From Synanceia verrucosa (lineage: Eukaryota > Chordata > Actinopteri > Perciformes > Synanceiidae), in assembly GCA_029721515.1 (NCBI GenBank), contig CM056566.1:21586769-21650768 (forward strand): DNA of 64,000 nt, written 5' to 3'. This document shows, piece after piece, positions 26,601 through 37,529 of the stretch. Positions within the stretch are counted from its first letter, which is position 1. Each line of letters begins with the position of its first letter. Made by a program: the position numbers and the translations under genes. Below the pieces are notes generated by a model. It did not search any database, was not told the DNA's origin, and was given only the letters and a program-made list of their open reading frames with translations.

Positions 26601-29600
26601 CATTATTTTTATCTGATAAAAATAATCCATATACATAGATATATATGTACATCCTGTATATACAATTTGTATTTTAAGCTGCATTTTAAATTTCTCAGTG
26701 ATCTACGTAGAAAATATCGCAATAACGTATTGTATCGTGACTGAAGTATTGCAATACATATCGTATCATGAGGTTCTTGCCAATACCCTCCCCAGTACAC
26801 ACATATACTTCTTCTTTTTATTTACTTACTGAACGATATCAGTTGTGCACTGGTGCATTTATTTCTTAAGAGAACAAACTGAAGCAGCGTCTTTGAGTGA
26901 TTTTAAAATGTTCGCTTCACACTCTGCTCTGACATTTTCTTCTGAATTGCCGTCTGAAATATTAAAGAGTGCCAGTGACTCAGCAGCAGCAAATCCATTC
27001 CTGTTTAAACCTCGATCGTCTTTGAAGCCGTGGGCACCAAATGGCAGCACTTTCTAAATGCCACACTTTCAAACACCCTCACCCTGCTGCCGGACCTGGA
27101 CCGAAAAGTTTTATCAAAATGATGATTTTTCTTCCAATAATATTTTGCACAAAATGTGGAATTTATTTAAAGGTTAAGAAAACAAATTAAAATGCTCTCC
27201 TATGTTACAATATCCTGTTTTTGTTGTTAATTTTCTTGATTGCTAGGATTCTGTCATTTTCTAAGAACATTTTACGACTTTTACAACCAAAAAAACACAA
27301 ATATCATCTACTCAAATTTAGATTAGAATAATTATAATGATTGGATTATTACATTTGTGGGCTAAAGCACTGCCATTGGTCCTTTACTTCAACGTGTTTG
27401 CTTTTTTTTTTGCTATTTCCCTATCCTTTGTAGTGTCCATCCTCCACTGCACACCTGGGTACGAGCAGATTTGGATGGTTAGGTGCATCTGCAGTTTTTT
27501 GACCAGAAAGCATCAGAGAAGCCGAGGCGTCTGTTGCGGCACGAGGCCTGATGTTTACCGTTTGACTTAAAGTCCTCGGAGCGTGAAAAGTCATGACTCA
27601 CACTCGTCCTGATGTGTTGCATCAGGGTTTTGCAGAACATGTTTCCTCTCCAGAGCAAACCAAAAATATGCAACAGTTTCCTGTGTTTGTACTTTGAAAT
27701 GAAGCCAAACTGGGCGAGCGAGGCCTGTCGGTGTTGGGAAATCATGAACGGTGTTTACACTGTAGTAGACAGACTGGCTGCAGTCACAACAGGCAGGCAT
27801 CCAGTCTGGGCTGGATGGAGGACCGAGACCCTCCGAAAGAATCTCTGCACTGCCTTTTGTACTTACTCTGCATTTACTGCCTGGCATTAACATCAGAAAC
27901 ATGTAATCATAAGAAAGTGGTCGCAGTTTGGAGAGCTGCAGATTTAATGGATGGGAACTTTCAGATTTGCTCAGTCCTTCTTTGACATTTTAAGACGCCT
28001 GTGACTCAGAGAGGCAATCAGGGGGAAACTCAGTTCTTTGTGCGAGCATCAGTGAGGACTGGAGTGTGTTAAGGTGTTCAGTGGAAGCCTGAATCAATTT
28101 AATCAGCTCTCAGAGCTCCACATGATCCTACACAATCAGGGCTACATGCTGAAGGGTTCGTCAGTCGCAAACGCAGCAAGTACAAGACATGATCTCAAGA
28201 AATAAATCCAATAAAAGTCATCCGGCCTGCTCGGCGACTACAGTTAATTAGTGTAGACGAGTTGCCTTATGAGGTTTGATTAGCACCTCACAAATTATCA
28301 CACCAGCTGTGAAGACGAAACATTTCTCAGATCTCTCGCTAATAATTCATTTGCAAAACCTGTGAAGTCTCTGGGGCCATACAAACACACAAGCTCTCAA
28401 CCACGTAGTGGGTTTTTGTTCAGGAATTAAGGTGAATTGAAAATGTCAAATGACATCAACGCTGACCTTTAAGATCACGTCTGTTGATGTATATTTCAGA
28501 CAGAGAGAGAGCACAAAGGGGAAGTCACAGATTAGGAGATAACGAGGAGGTTTGACACAACTCCTCTTTTGCTCTGTTTAACCAGGTGAAAGTCAGATTC
28601 AGATTGTTGTGTGTGTAAATAAAGTTTTGTATCTATTTGGAGTAAATAAAGGGTTATGATCAACATTTTTCTGATAACTATGTGTGAAAAATTAAAATGT
28701 GAATACAGTCTGACGATGGATGGTCGTAGACAGAATTATCAGCTGAGTTTCAGCTGGTTGACTCTCACCGCTCTCGTGATGCCATTTTTGTTGTTTTTCA
28801 AAAAACGGCAACCGTCAAAATATGACACTCTTGGTCAAGTTTAGGAAAAGATTGTGGTTTGGGTAAAAATAATTGTTTCGTACACTATTGACTTGTGGTT
28901 TCCTGGTTTTCTGATCCGTCCATAAACCCAACCTCCTCCCAACGCAGACTGATTCTGTCTTTATTCTGCGTCACTCGACTTCCTCCTTTACTCCACTATA
29001 ACCACGACCACGTCATAGTTTCGGTGGACCACTGATCAAACTGCCATATCTGACTGGTAAAAACTCACTGTGCTCAGACAGACACAGCAACTAAATTTAG
29101 CAGCTGAAGAGACAGATATTTCCCTTGTGAGGTGGTGGAGACCAAACACAGAGCTAAAAGAGAGCCAGTATTGGACACAAACATGACTCTAAATGAATAA
29201 CAGTGTTTCTTCCAGCCTTTGCTCATTAAGTCTGTATTTATTGTAACTCATTCAACAGTCTCTGAAACTGTTTCCATCATTAACTCATTGAGTGCCAGCT
29301 GTTTTATAAAACAGGAAGTGTTTTTGCTCATTTTGAGTCATGTTTCTAGACCCACAGAATATTTAGTACTATGACTCTGAAAACAGTGAATAGCTCAAAT
29401 GAAAGAAGAGACTCTCTATTTCATCATGAAAAAAATGTTTGTTTTTACCTTGTTCCATTCTTGTTTTATCAGAGGTAGAGTAGAGGACACACGTCTCCAC
29501 TTCCTGTTTTGATCTCTGTGGTGTATACCGTCTCTTTATGCTCTGACTACATCTCCCAGAAGCCCCAGCATTACTCACAGGCTGTGTGAGATCATGATCT

Positions 29601-31220
29601 GTGACCCTCTGCTGAAAAAACACTTTAGTACTCTAAGAGTTAAAGCCTTGGAACAGGTTTGAGCCGCCGTCTGTGCAGCAACAACCATCTAAAAACAAAT
29701 GTGAAGCTTCTTCTCTTCGTCTCGTACCACAAAGAACTTAAAAGAGTATAGAAATGCAGAATTTAGACGTCTGGTCAAGCAAAGCGTCCATAACGCTGCG
29801 TCATCCCTCTCCATGCAGACTTCAGTGACCAGCTGTTGGAGGTGGTCGGTCTTGAAGGGGCCATAGAGATGGGACAGATCTACACTGGACTGAAGAGTGC
29901 CGGACGCCGACTGGCTCAGTGTGCCAACGTCACCATCAGGTCAGGATCTTCCTTCATCTTTTCCCACATTGAATCATCCTCATCGACCTTCCCTTCCTCT
30001 TCCTCTTGTCACCACACCCCCTCCCTCCTTTATCCTCCCTTCTGGTCAACCAGCTGGAAGCTGTGCTTTTCTTTTTACTAAATGAATCCCGTCTCCATGC
30101 TGTACATGCATGATCAAAAATGTATTCCCTCTGAGTGTGCATTTGAAGGCTAAAATCCCTGCAGCATCCAAACAATAACATAAATTATATATTTCATACT
30201 GTAGTTGCGTGCTTTGCTAAGTGAGCCGAGGGCTGAGATACAGTAACAGGATGAAGAGTAATCTGTCTTAGATGTGTTTTTATTCGTCTTCTCTCTTGTG
30301 TTTTAGACTGACGATGTCTCATTTTTAGCTGATTACTTACCATACTGTACTTTAGGATTACAATACACAGGATGCATTCAAAGTATTTCAAACTTAAAGT
30401 GTATATGATTATATGATTCTGTTTTAACTTCCTGTACGTATCAAACCTGCCTTAAACCTGCTTTCTAACAGCCAGCAGGGTCGCTTCATGGATTTAAAAG
30501 TTTCCAGGGTTCCTGCGGTTCCTTAAAAAGCCTTAAAATGTCTTAAATGAAAACCTGGGTGATTAAGGTCTTAAATTGTCTTAAACTTACTGTAAATTTG
30601 CTGCATGTTTTACATTTTCAGATGGTGCGTTTCAGAGATTTACTGATCTTTTTTTCCATGTTATTTTGTTCACAAAGTTCACTTCTTTGTTCTTGAAAGT
30701 TGTGAAATTAAAGTTGCAGAAAAAAAGTTAAGTGTTATGCCTTCAATTTATATTGTTGTTACAAGTATCAAAGTTAACGCGGATTATTTTCTTCGTTATT
30801 TTTTCATTTAAATTTTTATTTCAAAGTGCAGAAGTCGTTCTGGATTTACAATCAGCCCAAAACATGACTTTTTGGGGGGGTAAAAAAATCAATATTATAT
30901 CAGATGAAAAAGTATTGCGATATATTGCCATATCGATATTTTTTCCCACCCCTAATAGACAGGAACTTACCACTACAAAAAGCTTTGCTTCTTCTTGGAT
31001 CTGACACGTTTCTTTTAATCAAATTAAGTGGTTTCGTTCCAGATTCGGCTCGGCGAGCCACTTAGCAAAAAACGTGACATTTACAAGTTGTTCTCTCACT
31101 TGTTCTGCAAACTGCCCGAATATTTTCCTAGAGCAGAATTAAAAGAGCATTCATCACAGTCATTCTCCCGTACTGTGTTTCTCCAGCCACCGAGGCATGC
31201 ATGAAGGTTTTAAACCAACT

Positions 31221-31276
<56 letters not shown>

Positions 31277-32469
31277 ACATGTACAGTGGCTCTGTGAGTT
31301 TACAGAGTGGGGTTTGTGTGGGAATGGGTCTCATGGGAACAAAGGGTGCAGTGTTGGACCCTGTCCGGGGGCGGTGTGAACAGGCCTCTGGTCCTCAGAG
31401 GTGTGTGTGATGTGACCTTCACAACCTCAACCAGCCCTCCCTCTGTCTCTGTTCACAGGACGTCCCGGCGGCTGCCCATGCAGATCGATGGCGAGCCGTG
31501 GATGCAGCCCCCCTGCACGGTGAGAGTAAAAACACGATCACTGGAAATTATATTTACACCCATGAGAGTCCCTGTTAGGTATTTTGTCCCAGAGTCCTCG
31601 GTGTTGCAGTGGTTAGCATTGGTCTGATCTTACCTTGGTTCTTCTGTGAGGAGTTAGCATGTTAGGTTTCTTCTCCAGCTTCCTCAGAAACACAATTTCT
31701 TTATCCACTTGGGTGCCGTCCACACGACAACGGAATTCTGTGAATCCACCAAACTTTAATACCAATTCCGCCCTGCGTACAGACGGCTCCGCCGTTGTCA
31801 GAGACCCAAAACGGTATTTTCTGTTAACACCGTTTCAGAGTTGCAGTCTGTACCCGGCATTGTTGATAAGAATGACGTCAGGTCATCATGTGACCTGAAG
31901 GAGTCGTAAACAAGGAGTTCATGCACATGCTCATTGCATTCTTTAGTTCTTTCTCTCTGTGTTTCTTTGCAGCGCCACCTATCGGTGTGGAATATGTATT
32001 ACATTCTTATCACTCATTTTCATTCATTATCATGTTGCCATGTAGGTGGATTAAATTCTGGCACCATTTCCACAAGCTTTGTTGTGTGGACGGACCCTTG
32101 GATTCAAGCTTGATTAAGTTTGTGTTTATCACAAATTATCATAATGAGCAGCTGAGTTACGACCATAAAACCTGACTTTTTTTGGCCGTAGCTCAGCTGG
32201 CTCTGACTGGACAATAGAAGAGAGAGCGGTGCTAAAGGAGGAACACGAGTTGAACCAGCTAAGCACTGACCTAGCACCAGGTTCCTTTTGGTGGAAAATG
32301 AGTATTTGAGAGCAGCTTGCTGTACAAACCTTGAACTGTGATCACGTCCTTCTCTATGTGACTCTTACAGATCAGGATCACACACATGAACCAGGTCCCC
32401 ATGTTGCTGGGCCCTCCTCAGAAGACACAGTTCTTTTTCTTCAAGAAACGCAACCGGAGCCGCGACTAG
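8545..32469 (+). CDS. dgkg: Type I diacylglycerol kinase, C-terminal part (dgkg-like), 6 exons
   Basis: Diacylglycerol kinases phosphorylate diacylglycerol to phosphatidic acid at membranes, ending DAG signalling. Coding exons are 8545-8609, 15579-15669, 17152-17353, 29819-29939, 31459-31519 and 32371-32469. All have GT/AG junctions, and together they give 639 nt (212 residues plus stop) in one frame. The product covers the end of the catalytic domain, the accessory domain ([44 protein letters not shown]) and a basic tail ending RNRSRD. Vertebrate type I DGKs are about 800 residues, so the EF-hand, C1 and main catalytic exons lie upstream of the window. I saw no convincing earlier exon in 1-8544. 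The paralogue assignment rests on the etv5 neighbour, since DGKG adjoins ETV5 in mammals. Some residues ([29 protein letters not shown]) resemble DGKB as I remember it. The family is near certain; the paralogue is less so. Confidence 0.9.
11492..11740 (+). repeat. Direct repeat, copy A (about 250 bp)
   Basis: Closely matches 13083-13352: TTCAACTGTATTCATTAACA, CCTCCTTTTTAGAGATTATT, AAACATGGGAATAACAGAGG and CCTCCCTGTTGCACTCTCTG occur in the same order. No terminal inverted repeat is evident. Confidence 0.8.
12420..12560 (+). repeat. Decayed DNA-transposon end (AACAAACTCTGA type)
   Basis: Contains GGTATTCCAGGTAGGAGGTT then CAACAAACTCTGACTCTAAT and GTTCACCTTGAGTTAAGG. This resembles a fish element whose ends carry repeated AACTCTGAG words. 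It is recognised from memory and its extent is uncertain. Confidence 0.4.
13083..13352 (+). repeat. Direct repeat, copy B
   Basis: Second copy of the 11492 unit in the same orientation, 1.35 kb downstream. It has small indels, for example extra bases after GATTATTTAA and after CACACGAGAG. Confidence 0.8.
13889..14160 (+). mobile_element. tRNA-derived SINE with LINE-like tail
   Basis: The head GGGGCGGCAGTAGCTCAGTC contains an A-box-like AGCTCAGTCTGTAG. About 35 bp on is a degenerate B-box-like region (AGCTCAAGTCC). Then come GAGCAAGGTGCCGAACCCCC and a tail ACCTGGTAAAATAAAGGTTA. This is the arrangement of a common teleost SINE. It sits 190 bp before an R1 element. Confidence 0.75.
14347..14789 (+). 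mobile_element. R1 TTAA-flanked non-autonomous element, full copy (443 bp)
   Basis: The left end is TTACCTCTTTGGGTGCCATT (TTAA mutated to TTAC). The right end is CTGACACTCAAAGAGTTAA. The ends are inverted repeats (CTCTTTGRGTG / CACTCAAAGAG). The TTAA flanks point to the piggyBac group, although the ends are not the typical CCC of that family. I see no transposase. Confidence 0.8.
15579..15669 (+). CDS. dgkg: dgkg exon: accessory domain start
   Basis: Begins with the A that completes the Arg codon, then [20 protein letters not shown] and a Glu-rich end (IEVE). The acceptor is ttcctcag and the donor gtgagt. It joins in frame to the exon at 8545 and to the exon at 17152, which resumes with CDG. 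Confidence 0.95.
16213..16740. mobile_element. R1-derived foldback element (two left arms inverted)
   Basis: The left arm (CTTGAGTGCCAGCAACGTAA to GCATAAAGAGAC) and the right arm (GTCTCTTTATGATCCGAC to TGGCACTCAAG) are reverse complements of each other over about 120 bp. Both correspond to the left end of R1. The R1 interior between them is in reverse orientation. The element therefore has two left ends. Confidence 0.75.
16741..16845 (+). repeat. R3 family fragment
   Basis: AAAAGTCTTAAATTAAAATCC and AATTAAGGTCTTAAGTTGTC match the R3 left half. It abuts the R1 foldback directly. Confidence 0.65.
17152..17353 (+). CDS. dgkg: dgkg exon: accessory domain core
   Basis: Encodes [20 protein letters not shown] and then [20 protein letters not shown] basic variable stretch follows ([16 protein letters not shown]), then [13 protein letters not shown]. 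The basic insert is about the length I recall for DGKB rather than the shorter human DGKG version. The donor is gtgggt, phase 1. Confidence 0.95.
19091..19157 (-). repeat. R1 left-end fragment
   Basis: Reverse complement of the R1 left end: GAGACCGTGATCCCAGACCT then GATGGCACTCAAAGAGTTAA. Only about 65 bp remain. Confidence 0.65.
21021..21511 (+). mobile_element. R3 non-autonomous DNA element, full copy (491 bp)
   Basis: Starts CAGGGTTCCTGCAG and ends GTGCAAGAACCCTG, giving 12 of 13 matching terminal inverted repeat bases. Inside are repeated GTCTTAAATT words and a GATTAATTGGTTATCAGATT block. The CAGGG ends suggest hAT. The flanking 8-mers do not match, so the family is inferred. Confidence 0.7.
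24104..24558 (+). mobile_element. R1 TTAA element, full copy (about 455 bp)
   Basis: The left end is TTAACTCTTTAAGTGCCATC and the right end is GACACTCAGTGAGTTGG. TTAA is intact on the left and decayed to TTGG on the right. The interior matches 14347-14789 throughout. Confidence 0.82.
24745..24865. repeat. Dispersed retroposon-like repeat (TTTATTTATAGGGCACTTT)
   Basis: AAAATTTATTTATAGGGCAC and an AT-rich tail with ATTACAATGAGATTAATAAA resemble a common fish dispersed repeat. The family is not resolved. Confidence 0.4.
26438..26794 (+). mobile_element. R2 hAT-like element with internal palindrome
   Basis: Starts CAAGGGTGGGAAAAAATATT and ends AATACCCTCCCCA. The flanks GTGCACAC (26430-26437) and GTACACAC (26795-26802) differ at one base, a good 8-bp target duplication. 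A duplicated perfect palindrome lies at 26573-26630. Confidence 0.75.
29280..29643 (-). mobile_element. R1 TTAA element, reverse orientation, internally deleted
   Basis: Begins TTAACTCATTGAGTGCCAGC and ends TACTCTAAGAGTTAA, with intact TTAA on both sides. Compared with the 24104 copy it lacks about 85 bp between the GAGGACAC and CGTCTCC words. It ends 175 bp before the DGK exon at 29819. Confidence 0.85.
29819..29939 (+). CDS. dgkg: dgkg exon: conserved [20 protein letters not shown] block
   Basis: Encodes [20 protein letters not shown] and then [20 protein letters not shown] with a split Arg codon. It is one of the most conserved DGK accessory-domain blocks. The intron before it is 12.5 kb long and full of repeats. 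The donor is gtcagg, phase 2. Confidence 0.96.
30505..30955. mobile_element. R3 left half joined to reversed R2 half
   Basis: From 30505 (CCAGGGTTCCTGCGG) to about 30770 the sequence is R3. From about 30770 (GTTAACGCGGATTATTTT) to the terminal TTTTCCCACCCCTAA it is reversed R2. Neither opposite half is present. The join may be a deletion between neighbouring elements. Confidence 0.65.
31225..31273. repeat. (GT)24 microsatellite
   Basis: About 24 uninterrupted GT units in the dgkg intron, 185 bp before the 31459 exon. Confidence 0.97.
31459..31519 (+). CDS. dgkg: dgkg exon: [10 protein letters not shown] block
   Basis: Encodes [20 protein letters not shown], the penultimate DGK block with the invariant DGEPW. 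The acceptor is gttcacag and the donor gtgaga, ending in phase 0. Confidence 0.95.
31593..31700 (+). repeat. Decayed SINE-like fragment
   Basis: GTTGCAGTGGTTAGCATTGG, then GGAGTTAGCATGTTAGG and TTCTCCAGCTTCCTCAGA. This order is that of a widespread fish SINE (GTGGTTAGC head, GCATGTTCTCC body). Confidence 0.5.
31711..32097. mobile_element. Small DNA element with GTCCACACGACAA inverted ends
   Basis: The left end GGGTGCCGTCCACACGACAA and the right end TTTGTTGTGTGGACGGACCC are inverted repeats, about 17 of 20 matching. It is 387 bp and has no coding content. No target duplication is clear. It lies in the last dgkg intron. Confidence 0.6.
32371..32469 (+). CDS. dgkg: dgkg terminal coding exon
   Basis: Encodes [20 protein letters not shown] and then a Phe run and KKRNRSRD before TAG at 32467-32469. 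The basic tail matches the C-terminus of type I DGKs. The acceptor is ctcttacag. Confidence 0.95.
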   Translation: MRITHMNQVPMLLGPPQKTQFFFFKKRNRSRD

Positions 32470-32502
32470 GACACCTGCGCACAAAAACACACATCATACA
32501 GT

Positions 32503-32506
<4 letters not shown>

Positions 32507-32535
<29 letters not shown>
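32507..32535. repeat. (CA)n microsatellite in the dgkg 3' region
   Basis: About 14 CA units starting 38 bp after the dgkg stop, probably within the 3'UTR. Confidence 0.95.
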
Positions 32536-32539
<4 letters not shown>

Positions 32540-34415
32540 GACAAGCCAAGCTGCAGAGGCAGCTCACTGGTACACTGTTCCCAACAGTCCATCAGTAGGA
32601 TCGCGCTCCTAAAATCAGGATGCCGACAGACAGTTCGCTCCCAGAGGAAGCTGCAGCAACGACACCTGAAAAGAAAAGACTCAGCGAGCAGCACCGACCT
32701 TTTCCTGTGTAGCCATCACCCTCTAGTCTCATCCCAGCCATGCATTTAGTTACAACAGCCAAAACTCTCAGAAAAACAGCCCAAACAAGACCAGCCATAC
32801 TCCAGTGCTGCACTGCCTGCTGGACACACCTCCAGCTGCTGGGATTCATTGACAGGATGGAGGTTTTTATTAGCGCTTCAACACACTACAGTGAGACAGA
32901 AAAGGAGGTTAAAGTGAGAGCGGTAAGTGTGGTTGTTTACAAGGCCAGTGAGTAAATAGAGTGAGATCCACCTCTGCGCTAAAACACCTGTATGAATAAT
33001 GAATCAGTGGTAGCTTGTCAGCAGAGAGGAAAAGCCTCATCCATTATTGACTGCTTTTGTTTGTGGGTCGATGGCAGCGGGGCGTCACCACGGTCTGGGA
33101 TGGGTTGGAACATGCAGGGAGGGGTTTTGGCCTCGTAGCATCACTGGCCTACAAAAACAGATCCCTTAAACCACATTTACACACTGAGGATGATCTGGCA
33201 GTAGACCTCAGGCACAGGAAGTTCCTGTCCAGGCGTGTGCAGTCATCACCAAATACACCGAGTCCAGATAGAAAGATCGGACACATCGTGGTTGCTTTCC
33301 TTAAGTTACTGCAAGGAGCTAAATGTAATAATAACATCAGTTTATGACTTAAAAAAAATCATAAGTGGGAAGGTTTCTATATAGTGTTGGATCTTGTGGA
33401 TCTTCTTAAGCGGGGCTGCAGGACCTGGATCTCAGCATCCACTTCCTGGGATCCAATATGGACGCCTCCCAGTAAAATCAGTGGTTTTCTAAAGGGAGTC
33501 TGGCAGCTGCAGATCTTTACGGACCACATTCGTTCTCTGTGAGCTCATAACGCCACCGTTCAGATTATGTCGACAACAGCTCCCATGTGCCATAGGACGC
33601 TTCCAGTGGGTCAGGGATGGAAATAAATCCCCCTCAAGGGTATAACAGCCGGGCCTCTGGGGTTTTATTTACCAGAGCATTGACAGGGGGGCTAAATTTA
33701 TCCCTCTATTTCAGGGAGGCTCTACCTCTCCTCCAGTGAAACTCTACGCCTAATTACCGTGTCAGACATCAACTCACAATGTCAAGTGTGCTGTCAGAGT
33801 GCAAATCCCAGAGCCTGCTGCTTTAACGCATCCGTGATCTGTTTACCGACACCAAATCAAGATGATGGTGCCGGAGGAAAATCGTCATAGAAACTGCTGA
33901 CCAGAGAGTTCAGTGTTTGTATTACTGTCCGCACAATGCAGCTAATTACGTCCACCATGCAGTGTGCAGGAAGAGTACATGTATGTTTGTGGAAAGTAGG
34001 AGTAGCTCACATATACTGTACTGTAGACACAGGCGTGTTTTTAATATGTCATTGTTCTTAGTGTGGATCTGTTAGCGTAGAGGAGTTCAGGTCAGTATTC
34101 TTCACCGTACACAGTTGCTCTCTGAAGGCAGTTTCCCATTTTGTCTGAATCACGTTTGGAGTTTAGTGTCGTGTCTCCTTCTTCCTGGCTTCTGGAAGAA
34201 ACTGGAGCAACGAATGCATCGAAATTACAGAATGTAAGTCGAGATAATCTCGTGGTTGAGAGCTTTATAAGCGGTCTTCATCAGTGAATGAAGCCGCTCG
34301 AGTGCGTGTATATCTAAGATAATAAAGCTTATAAAGGAAGGAATCAGCCGACAAGTGTATTGTAAATGTACTGCAGGCAGGGGATGTATTTACATGAATG
34401 GCATATAGTTTTATG

Positions 34416-34778
34416 TAGGGGTGGGAAAAAATATTGATATGGCAGTATATCACACTTTTTCTTCTGATATACTACTAATTTCTAAATACCGTTTTTTGTT
34501 TTTTTCCAAAAAAAAGTAGTTTTGAACAACTTAATTTAATTAATTAATTAATTTAAATGGAAAACAAAATAAAAAAGGAAATAATCTGCATTAACGCTGT
34601 AACATTTAATAGCCCTAATATATGTATGTCTATATACACATATATGTACATATATAGACAACTTATATTTTAAGGTGCGTTTTAAATTTCTCAGTGGTCT
34701 ATGTAGAATATCAAAATATCACAATAATGTATCGCGATATGTATGGTATCGTGAAGTCCTTGCTCATACCCATCCCTA
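34416..34778 (+). mobile_element. R2 hAT-like element
   Basis: Starts TAGGGGTGGGAAAAAATATT and ends ATACCCATCCCTA. The flanks GTTTTATG (34408-34415) and CCTTTATG (34779-34786) agree at 6 of 8 bases, fitting a decayed target duplication. Confidence 0.75.
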
Positions 34779-37529
34779 CCTTTATGTATCTGAAATTATA
34801 AATCTGGTGTTTTTGTTACTATCTTCAGAGAGCGTGAGTTTAATTGGCCGTCATGCATGGTTAAAAATACTGTCTCCTGCAAAATCACATTCCCATAAAA
34901 GTAAACTGCACTCTGCGTTTGAGGGGAACACATTTTTGGATAACGGTCAACATTTTTGTACAAAAAACTCAGTACCGTTTAGCAACAACAATCCTGGTTT
35001 TACTTTGTCAAAACTACTTGGTAAAGTCCTTCCTACGAAGATATTTGTGTGAAAAACAAACCGCAACATAAAGCATTTGTATGCAGTAAGTAGTTTAGTT
35101 GTATGGGAACGTATTTTTTTATTTTTTAGGAGGCCAGACTGTGGAAGTCTCTCTGTGAATTTGATTTTCTAAAGCAGATTTTTGTTCTAGCATCAAAATC
35201 AGACTTTGAATCTGCACGCATTTTTATTTCTGACACTTATTTTTTTCTCAATGACAAAATAAATTTAGTTAAAAAAAATTCAAATGTCTCAAAATATTCA
35301 GTTTTTAAAAATTCAATACGAAGAAATTCATCATTTAAAAAATTTGGCTTAAAAAAAATTCACCTGTTTTACACTGAATTTATTTGTTATGTTATCATTG
35401 AAAAAGGTGTCAGAGATAAAAATGTGTGCTAGAAAGTCCACGCTTTTGAAATTTCAGCTTTCGGAAATTCAAATTCAAAATCAGATGGCACCAATATACC
35501 TCCATACCAGACCAGTCCACCCAGTAAACTTTAAATGTCCCACTCTGAAGACGTCTCTGCAATAGTTTCTCAGAAAAAAAACATCATTTGTTCATATCTG
35601 TGTAAAGAGAAAAGAAACTCCAATATGTGATGTAGACGTTTGGGAAACTGTCTTCACCCTGCTGAGGAGTGTGAACAGAGCCGAGTCGAGGTGGTTCTGG
35701 TGGTTCTGGTGGTACAAAGTGAGCTCCATGTCGGGTCGGGCTGTGATGCCTTTATACCCCGTTTCCCTTTAAAACACACCGAGTCGCCGCTCTTGCGCCC
35801 AGGCGTCCAGAGTTTCCTCATATTTACTGGTGTCAGGCGTCACTGTCGTCCCTCTGTGTGGTTTAAATAAACACCCATTAAAAGCCATTGAACATTAATA
35901 CTAAAACACTGTGGGATTGTCACAAGATAAGAAACACATTGTGGTATTTTTTCCTCCTTAATTTGCAGTTAAGGAGCCTGGGCGCCTCGGTGGAGAAAGA
36001 GTGCATGTTTACAGTAACTTTACATTTATTGAGAGGATTGTTTTAGACAGCTCTATTATCAAGTGTATATATGTGTTTATAATATTTTATCTGAAGTCAA
36101 CATACGTCACCGCATGCCTGCTGAAACAAAAGGAGAGTGAACAAACAGGAGAGCGTGGATCCCACTATTCAAACTCATGTCTTTACTTAAAAATCCGTGT
36201 TTGTATTTATTGTTTTGGCAGCATGTCTTTAATTGTGTAAGAAAAGGCAGGAGAAGCAGCTGTGGTGTGACATTAAAAAGACAGTAGAAGAGAAGACGAG
36301 GAGAAGTTTATACCATCATAGCATCCATTTGTGATTTCTTGTGGATGGAAAGGCAGCGACATGAATGGACGGGCTGTCTGAGTGAATGTCTCTTTCTGTC
36401 CTCTGGATTAATCAATTGCCTTAACAAATAAATGGACTCGCTCTGCGCTCACGGCTCTGCAGAGTGACCGAACAGCTCACATGGAAAAGGTTTATCATCA
36501 TTCAAAGCGATACATCGTCCTGAAAACGGACCAAAAAAAGAATCTGCTTCAGCCACAGTATTTCTACAAATAAAATGCAGACATTCCTGTCAGTATCTGG
36601 CAACCCAGCATCTGTTAGCATCATGCTAACAGATTGGGCTGACCTTTATTAGCAAACGGGGCTGATCTCTTTTAAGATAAAACAACGAGACAACAAAACC
36701 AATAATGTGTTCTTCCCACTAACACTTAAATCCTTGTTTAAGGCTTCATAATGTCCTTAAACAGGTTTTAGATTTTTTTGCTCACATTAGTTAAAAATTA
36801 GCAAATGGTGAATCTGTCAGGGACTATTTTCAGCAGCGGATTGATACAAGTCAAAAACTACAATCCCCATGTTCACAGAAGAATAGAATATTATTTATTG
36901 ACTTATTAAAGCAGCATAAACTAGTTACAAAAAAAGAAAAATATAAAATATCATGAAATAATAGAATAAATAATGATAATATTTACAGAATGTACTCAAA
37001 AATGGAAATGCAGGAACAGGTTACATGTTTTTAATAGTTTTCAGCTACTAACTGATCGTCACATGACCAGGTTGAGAAAGTTCAGAAAAATTCACGCTCA
37101 AATATCAAACCTGCTGGATGACTTTTTTCTGTTTTCAGGCTGCTGTTTGTGGCATCGAGCCGCCGGCTGTATGTCTGCTTACCAGACCGGTTTCCTTCCC
37201 AAACACACAACACAACTCAAACACCTCCAAACCAGAGAAATCACCAGAATGCAACACCTTATGTAACCTGATTTTAGTCCTTTATGGAATAATTTCACAT
37301 CCTCACATAATGTTTATTCTTTTTTTTTTTGCAGCTTTATGCCAAATTCCCACCGGACGGCTGTGAAGAGCAGCTAATCGTAGTTTTCGGTGTGTGTTGG
37401 TGTGTTTCAGAGAGAATTCCTTGTAACAGCAGGTTAACATGTCACAGGATGTGTTTACTGACAGGCTGCAGGTCGACTCTTAAAGTTCAGCGTTTTATCT
37501 GAGCTCCAAAGTGTCTGCTGCAGCTTTAA

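Larger units (their letters stand above)
17354..29818 (+). other. dgkg intron, 12.5 kb
   Basis: The largest complete intron in the window. It carries R1, R2 and R3 copies, listed separately. The other stretches, such as 17400-19080, 19160-21020, 21520-24100, 24870-26430 and 26800-29270, show no exon with DGK similarity and no other gene I can support. A (TG)8 run lies near 20322. A common fish repeat word (AGGAAAAGATTGTGGTTTGG) lies near 28842. Confidence 0.8.
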
